Shown: in pieces, positions 7,700 to 10,561 of the stretch
Layout of the letters: each line of letters begins with the position of its first letter
Position numbering within the stretch: position 1 is the first letter of the stretch
Assembly (NCBI GenBank): GCA_900618425.1
Contig: UZAN01042246.1
Span: 39,492 to 50,052, forward strand
Source of the DNA: Echinostoma caproni
Taxonomy: Eukaryota > Platyhelminthes > Trematoda > Plagiorchiida > Echinostomatidae
DNA: 10,561 nt
Direction of reading: 5' to 3'
The notes under the pieces: generated by a model
Told to the model about the DNA's origin: nothing
Database searches by the model: none
Seen by the model: the letters and a program-made list of their open reading frames with translations, nothing else
Translations under genes and position numbers: made by a program

Positions 7700-7805
7700 T
7701 TTAAATAGTATTGTGAATGTTATAATGTTGATAACACGGCAATGTCGGTAGAAAATTATATTCACCGACGTTTCGGTTACTGTGGGTAACCTTTCCCAAG
7801 ACAGG
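7700..7805 (-). repeat. Penelope-type hammerhead-like repeat, copy 2 (inverted)
   Basis: On the minus strand a 6-bp perfect stem (GGTTAC 7791-7786, 5-base loop, GTAACC 7780-7775) is followed by GAAACGTC (7774-7767). Both the GAAAC box and a GTC cleavage triplet are present. Upstream, CTTGGGA stands near where CUGAUGA should be, so the 5' core is degenerate. Further on, TACCGACATTGCCGTGTTATCA (first 20 bases from about 7750) aligns with copy 1 at 5750. The unit lies on the same strand as the Penelope relic at 650-3420 but 4 kb away, so it cannot be assigned to that copy. This is the better preserved of the two copies. Confidence 0.6.
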
Positions 7806-7928
7806 TTTTACAATAGTAGTATATAGCAGTTTGATATTTTTGTACTGTAATAATAATCTGAGGGAAATGGTAGGCTCATAAACGAATAAATCGGAAAAGC
7901 TGCAATAAAAGTAACCAGGTCGTATTCC

Positions 7929-7944
7929 TCTTAAAGCTTTAAGA
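7929..7944. repeat. Perfect 16-bp palindrome
   Basis: TCTTAAAGCTTTAAGA is its own reverse complement. It includes a HindIII-type AAGCTT centre. No protein or element that would use it is recognisable nearby. Confidence 0.7.
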
Positions 7945-7949
7945 AGCCA

Positions 7950-9000
7950 CAGCCGAATTATACTCATTGCACAAAATTGTTCGCCAGGAGCGGTGACGTG
8001 GATATATTGAGAGCAATAGAACCTGAACAACAATGTTCCATAGAATATCGATCTGTTCCGAGCTTGTCATTCACAATTGTGTGCCCCGAAAACAAGTGGA
8101 AGCTGGAAGAAATTCCGGAGATATTTTCTATTCGAATCGTGTGGATCAATAAATTGCTCCGGGGCGCAGTCCATCGCGACAAGACATTGTGGTTTGCCAG
8201 AGCATGGATTCGATGAATTTGAACTTATACTGTTCCCACCATTGTTATCCACCAATATATATTTGTCCCCAAACAGAGTATGCCAATCAAGCCAGGAAAT
8301 CATGGCTACAATACAATCGTACGATTCTGGGGCGTCCGAAAAGATTGGCCATCAAGGAGGTCAATGGATCGACTGATGTGGAATGACCGGAGTCGTTAGG
8401 ACGATACTCCACACAGTATCGCCGAATTTCAGGGAACTTGGTTTTATTATATTCAATAGAACAGAAACCTGATCACCCATGTCCTTCACTTTTGGCCCAA
8501 CTTTTGACCAGCACTCACTTTAAAGGGCATTCATTCAAGTTAGTGTTCCGAATTGTACACAGTATTTGGAATTCTCACATTGTTTCCCCTCGCTCACAAC
8601 AGATTTTTTTTTGAAGGACCAAGTGTCATGTCATGTCTCTCAAATTTCCACATCTCTAGCTGTGCATAAAAACACAGAAATGTCTTGACATTCCTTATCT
8701 TTGGCTGTTCGAACCGCAAATCCCTCTATTTTTGTGCTATAAGCCCCATGGGGCAAGAAACTCAATTATTTATGATATTGCCCGTAATGAAACTTAGAAT
8801 TGTGACTTTGACTTTAATCGATATTCGTTTTGGGACTATTTCTGATGATCTGAACACCGAAATTTGTTCGCTCCTATTGATTCCACATGATTATTGGTGA
8901 TTTATCATTCAATAGCGCCAATCTAACAAAAACTTTGGAGAACTTAACCGTCACAAGCTTGGTAGAATTGGAAATAGAACGATTAGTGGAATATTAAACG
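7950..9000. other. Stretch with no recognised gene
   Basis: Several overlapping open frames occur between 7964 and 8386 on both strands. The longest are a 99-codon plus-strand frame at 8077-8376 and a 78-codon minus-strand frame at 8067-8303. They lack ATG starts with context, recognisable domains or evident splice-site pairing, and no transposon motif could be named. A 71-codon frame at 8685-8900 is likewise featureless. A host exon or an untyped repeat is possible. Confidence 0.45.
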
Positions 9001-9050
9001 AGTTGTTGTCAATTGTTCCAACTGCGTGCAGTGAGGCAACATGCATACAC

Positions 9051-9071
9051 GCGTGCGTGCGTGCGTGCGTG
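9051..9071. repeat. (GCGT)n microsatellite
   Basis: Five tandem GCGT/GTGC units. Confidence 0.9.
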
Positions 9072-9200
9072 GATTTGAAGCCAATCGAATTGAAACCGCT
9101 GGACACGGGCACCGGATCAGTTCTCGGTCTCGGTTTGTGCACATAGCGTGACATTTTTAGCATGCTCTGGTTCTGGCAATTGTGGGGACAAAGAATATGT

Positions 9201-9215
9201 CCCCCCCCCGCCCCC
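9201..9215. repeat. C-rich run
   Basis: Nine Cs, a G, then five Cs. Together with the G-rich stretch at 9288-9330 it makes a strongly skewed 130-base patch. The 138-codon minus-strand frame across it (8951-9367) is compositionally biased and I do not regard it as a gene. Confidence 0.8.
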
Positions 9216-9590
9216 AGCCACCTCCCATTCTTCAATCCGCTGAGACTGGCTTTGTGAAATTTGTTTTCTGGAAGACACACACAATGATGGGGGTGGGGGA
9301 GTTGACATTTTACATGATGGGGTGGGTGGGCGCAGTCCATCAAGATGGGCCACAAAAACGCTAACAAAAAGGGATTTCTTGTGAACTAGTTATTCACAAA
9401 TAGTAAATGCATGTGAAATCAAAATAAGGCAATGCGTTTGATAATAGATCTGTTGCGCAACACTCCTCAATCCAGTAAGGGTATCAAGCTTGGATTAGTT
9501 CTCATTCGATTGGTCAGTTGCACTAGGCACTCTTGATGGCCTTGGGTGTTGTGGGTTTCACTCCATGGGAGATCGGTAATTCCCCACTGG
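9216..9590. other. Stretch with no recognised gene
   Basis: G-rich to about 9335, then featureless sequence. The part from about 9455 to 9590 lies immediately downstream of the hammerhead-SINE copy on its own strand and may be its 3' portion, but no simple-repeat tail was identified. Confidence 0.4.
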
Positions 9591-9637
9591 TTGAATGCAT
9601 TTAAATGCGATGAAAATGTTTGTGACAACCGACAAAG

Positions 9638-9692
9638 CGCATCAGGACAGCTGTTACATCCTGTTTGAGACTCGTCAGTGGTGCGTACCTTT
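9638..9692 (-). ncRNA. Hammerhead ribozyme-like core, degenerate (copy A)
   Basis: Read on the minus strand: CTGACGA (9679-9673) fits the CUGANGA core. GTCT (9672-9669) can pair with GGAT (9662-9659) as a 4-bp stem II with two wobbles, with a CAAACA-type loop as in the Schistosoma ribozyme. GTAAC (9658-9654) stands for GAAAC with one core substitution. ACAG/CTGT (9655-9648) forms a self-complementary minimal stem III, and C9647 completes the GTC cleavage triplet. GGTAC (9692-9688) before the core matches the stem I internal-loop sequence of the Schistosoma ribozyme. The distal stem I (CGCA 9686-9683 with TGCG 9642-9639) can pair, but the three proximal pairs are lost. The A-to-U change in the GAA core and the weak stem I predict poor or no cleavage. 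Confidence 0.6.
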
Positions 9693-9706
9693 TGTGTCCC
9701 TGTCAG

Positions 9707-9760
9707 GATTCGAACCGCGAACCTTCGAATCGGGACCTCAAACCTTTACCTCTGACCTAC
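9707..9760 (-). promoter_or_regulatory. Internal RNA polymerase III promoter (boxes A and B)
   Basis: Box A-like TAGGTCAGAGGT at 9760-9749 and consensus box B GGTTCGAATCC at 9717-9707 have tRNA-like spacing. They would recruit TFIIIC and place transcription start a little above 9770, producing an RNA that runs through the hammerhead-like core towards lower coordinates. Box B is intact and box A is approximate, so residual promoter strength is possible but unproven. Confidence 0.65.
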
Positions 9761-9847
9761 ATGGCTTTCAATCCAGTTAGTTGAACAATTGAATGAAATC
9801 CGATTCTAGGGGGTGAGGTGCAGACAGGGTGAGGTTAAACAAACCGA

Positions 9848-10126
9848 TCACTGCCTGGATTCATTGTGCGGATATTTCTTTTTAATGTTCTCAAACTGAG
9901 GACAAAATCGCCAAATCCCGACAAGTTGGTTGGGCTGGGGTGTGAGAAACACAATAACACACGCCCTGTTTGGGAGAAAAACAATGTGGGCAACACAGCA
10001 CCGGGTCGTTTCGGACGAATTAAAAATGGTCATCAGTTTTTGTAAACCCAACCATTCCGAAGCGCTGGACGTGATCGTACAGGGCATCCAGTAGTAGCAG
10101 CAGTGTTGATCCACTGCGATCCCCAC
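9848..10126 (-). other. Unrecognised 92-codon open frame between the two SINE copies
   Basis: A stop-free minus-strand frame, rich in hydrophobic residues and cysteine in its first half (CCYYW, RCCVAHIVFL, RACVIVFL) and ending in basic and polar residues. I cannot place it in a family. It lies between two copies of the same SINE, so it is more likely part of a repeat unit or chance than a gene. The initial ATG reading could not be confirmed as a real start. Confidence 0.25.
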
Positions 10127-10472
10127 TTACACGCTAGTCATTTTTCATCTGAGACACTCCAAAGGGCTGGGTTAATTAGACTTGTGCTCGATTGCTTGGT
10201 AGACTCGTATAATACGACATAAATTGTTTATTCGTCTCTGTTGTCAGAGTACCTGATATTAGTCCTTTCCCGCTCCCCCAATGCATCCATCAAACAGTAA
10301 CCACGCTGGCAACCAAAGTAGCTGCAGTGATTTAATCTTTTTCAGCCTCACATTGTCTCCAAGCCAGTCTTCAAGTCCCACCTTCCGTAATGGAGATCAG
10401 ACGAGCTGAGAGGCACAGCATCCCATGGGGTTGCACACAAGCCTTCAAACAGTGATCATAGAACAAGCGAAA
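10127..10472. other. Stretch with no recognised gene
   Basis: No open frame of note, no element motif and no simple repeat. The segment 10400-10472 lies downstream of the hammerhead of SINE copy B on its own strand and may be its 3' body. Confidence 0.5.
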
Positions 10473-10561
10473 AAGACGTCTTGTTTGGGACTCGTCAATA
10501 GTGTGCAATTTTCGGATCCCTGTCAAGGTTTAAATTGTGATTTAATTTATTGAACTGTCAA
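10473..10561 (-). mobile_element. tRNA-derived SINE with hammerhead-like core, copy B (cut by window end)
   Basis: Aligns without large gaps to 9655-9730. The stretch read as TTGTTTGGGACTCGTCAATA on the plus strand (10481-10500) parallels CTGTTTGAGACTCGTCAGTG (9662-9681), and CCCTGTCAAGG (10518-10528) parallels CCCTGTCAGGA. On the minus strand the core reads TTGACGA (10498-10492), then GTCCCAAACAAGAC (10491-10478), where GTC/GAC can close stem II with a Schistosoma-like loop. The GAAAC box, stem III and cleavage site are lost. Box B (10537-10527) is degraded mostly by C-to-T/G-to-A type changes. The tRNA-like head continues past the window edge. Confidence 0.65.

Larger units (their letters stand above)
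9638..9780 (-). mobile_element. tRNA-derived SINE with hammerhead-like core, copy A
   Basis: On the minus strand a tRNA-like head begins near 9780. A box-A-like TAGGTCAGAGGT (9760-9749) is followed about 43 bases on by GGTTCGAATCC (9717-9707), an exact match to the RNA polymerase III box B consensus. About 28 bases later comes a hammerhead-like core. Pol III head plus hammerhead is the architecture of the Schistosoma Sm-alpha SINE-like family, whose hammerhead has been shown to be active. The tRNA cannot be a functional gene: there is no acceptor stem and no foldable anticodon arm in the right register. A partial second copy lies at 10473-10561 in the same orientation, supporting a dispersed repeat. 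Confidence 0.75.

Noticed and set aside
8843..8866. Plus-strand CTGATGA followed by CCGAAAT
   Set aside because: There is no complementary stem II between the boxes and no stem III or cleavage site after.
8951..9367. 138-codon minus-strand open frame, the second longest in the window
   Set aside because: It crosses the GCGT repeat and the C/G runs. Its composition (Pro, His, Cys, Gly) follows from skewed DNA, with no domain and an overlapping rival frame.
9700..9780. A genuine tRNA gene on the minus strand
   Set aside because: The box A and box B motifs are present, but acceptor, D and anticodon arms do not fold in register and a second degraded copy exists, which fits a SINE head better.
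10007..10036. Minus-strand CTGATGA followed 17 bases later by CGAAAC, resembling a hammerhead core
   Set aside because: The bases next to the two boxes (C and C) cannot pair, no stem II forms without consuming the core, and there is no GTC cleavage triplet in position. It is likely a chance occurrence.
1..10561. CRISPR array, bacterial operons, Shine-Dalgarno sites or rho-independent terminators
   Set aside because: All recognised coding relics are eukaryotic transposons. There are no spaced direct repeats with unique spacers and no operon-like gene packing.

Overview
The window reads as repeat-rich, non-coding DNA from a eukaryotic genome, most probably a parasitic flatworm (trematode). The reasons are the mixture of element types (Penelope-like, CR1/Jockey-like non-LTR, mariner, a gag relic, and tRNA-derived SINEs carrying a Schistosoma-type hammerhead core), the simple repeats, and the absence of any bacterial gene organisation. 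The GC content looks moderate, which would fit liver or lung flukes better than the AT-rich schistosomes. The genus is an inference and not proven. I found no intact protein-coding gene and no convincing host exon. Almost everything recognisable is a decayed transposable element, so the window is best read as a transposon graveyard.

Layout. 1-300: a weak hammerhead-like stretch followed by a long TATC microsatellite containing one undetermined base. 650-3420: one Penelope-like element (PLE) on the minus strand, with reverse transcriptase at the high-coordinate end and GIY-YIG endonuclease at the low-coordinate end. It is split by a 5'-truncated CR1/Jockey-type retrotransposon on the plus strand (about 1283-2677) that still has its 3' end with TTGAC repeats. 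3612-4290: a dead mariner transposase, minus strand. 4434-4667: GT repeat and a perfect hairpin. 4751-5590: a gag-like relic of an LTR retrotransposon, plus strand, ending at CA/TA microsatellites. 5700-5790 (plus) and 7700-7805 (minus): two inverted copies of a repeat whose core is a perfect stem followed by GAAAC, the arrangement of stem II in PLE-type hammerhead ribozymes. 5966-6895: an AP-type endonuclease domain of a CR1/Jockey-like element, plus strand. 6895-7700 and 7950-9590: little that can be named. 9640-9780 and 10473-10561: two minus-strand copies of a tRNA-derived SINE fused to a hammerhead-like core of the Schistosoma Sm-alpha type. Between them lies an unrecognised 92-codon open frame.

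How it fits together. These are independent insertions and not a pathway. The non-autonomous SINE would depend on a non-LTR element for mobility. The CR1-like copy landed in an already resident PLE, which gives a relative age. Every protein-coding relic has stops, frameshifts or lost catalytic residues, so none should be active. The items most worth a second look are the RNA ones: three to five hammerhead-like motifs of two structural kinds within 10.5 kb.
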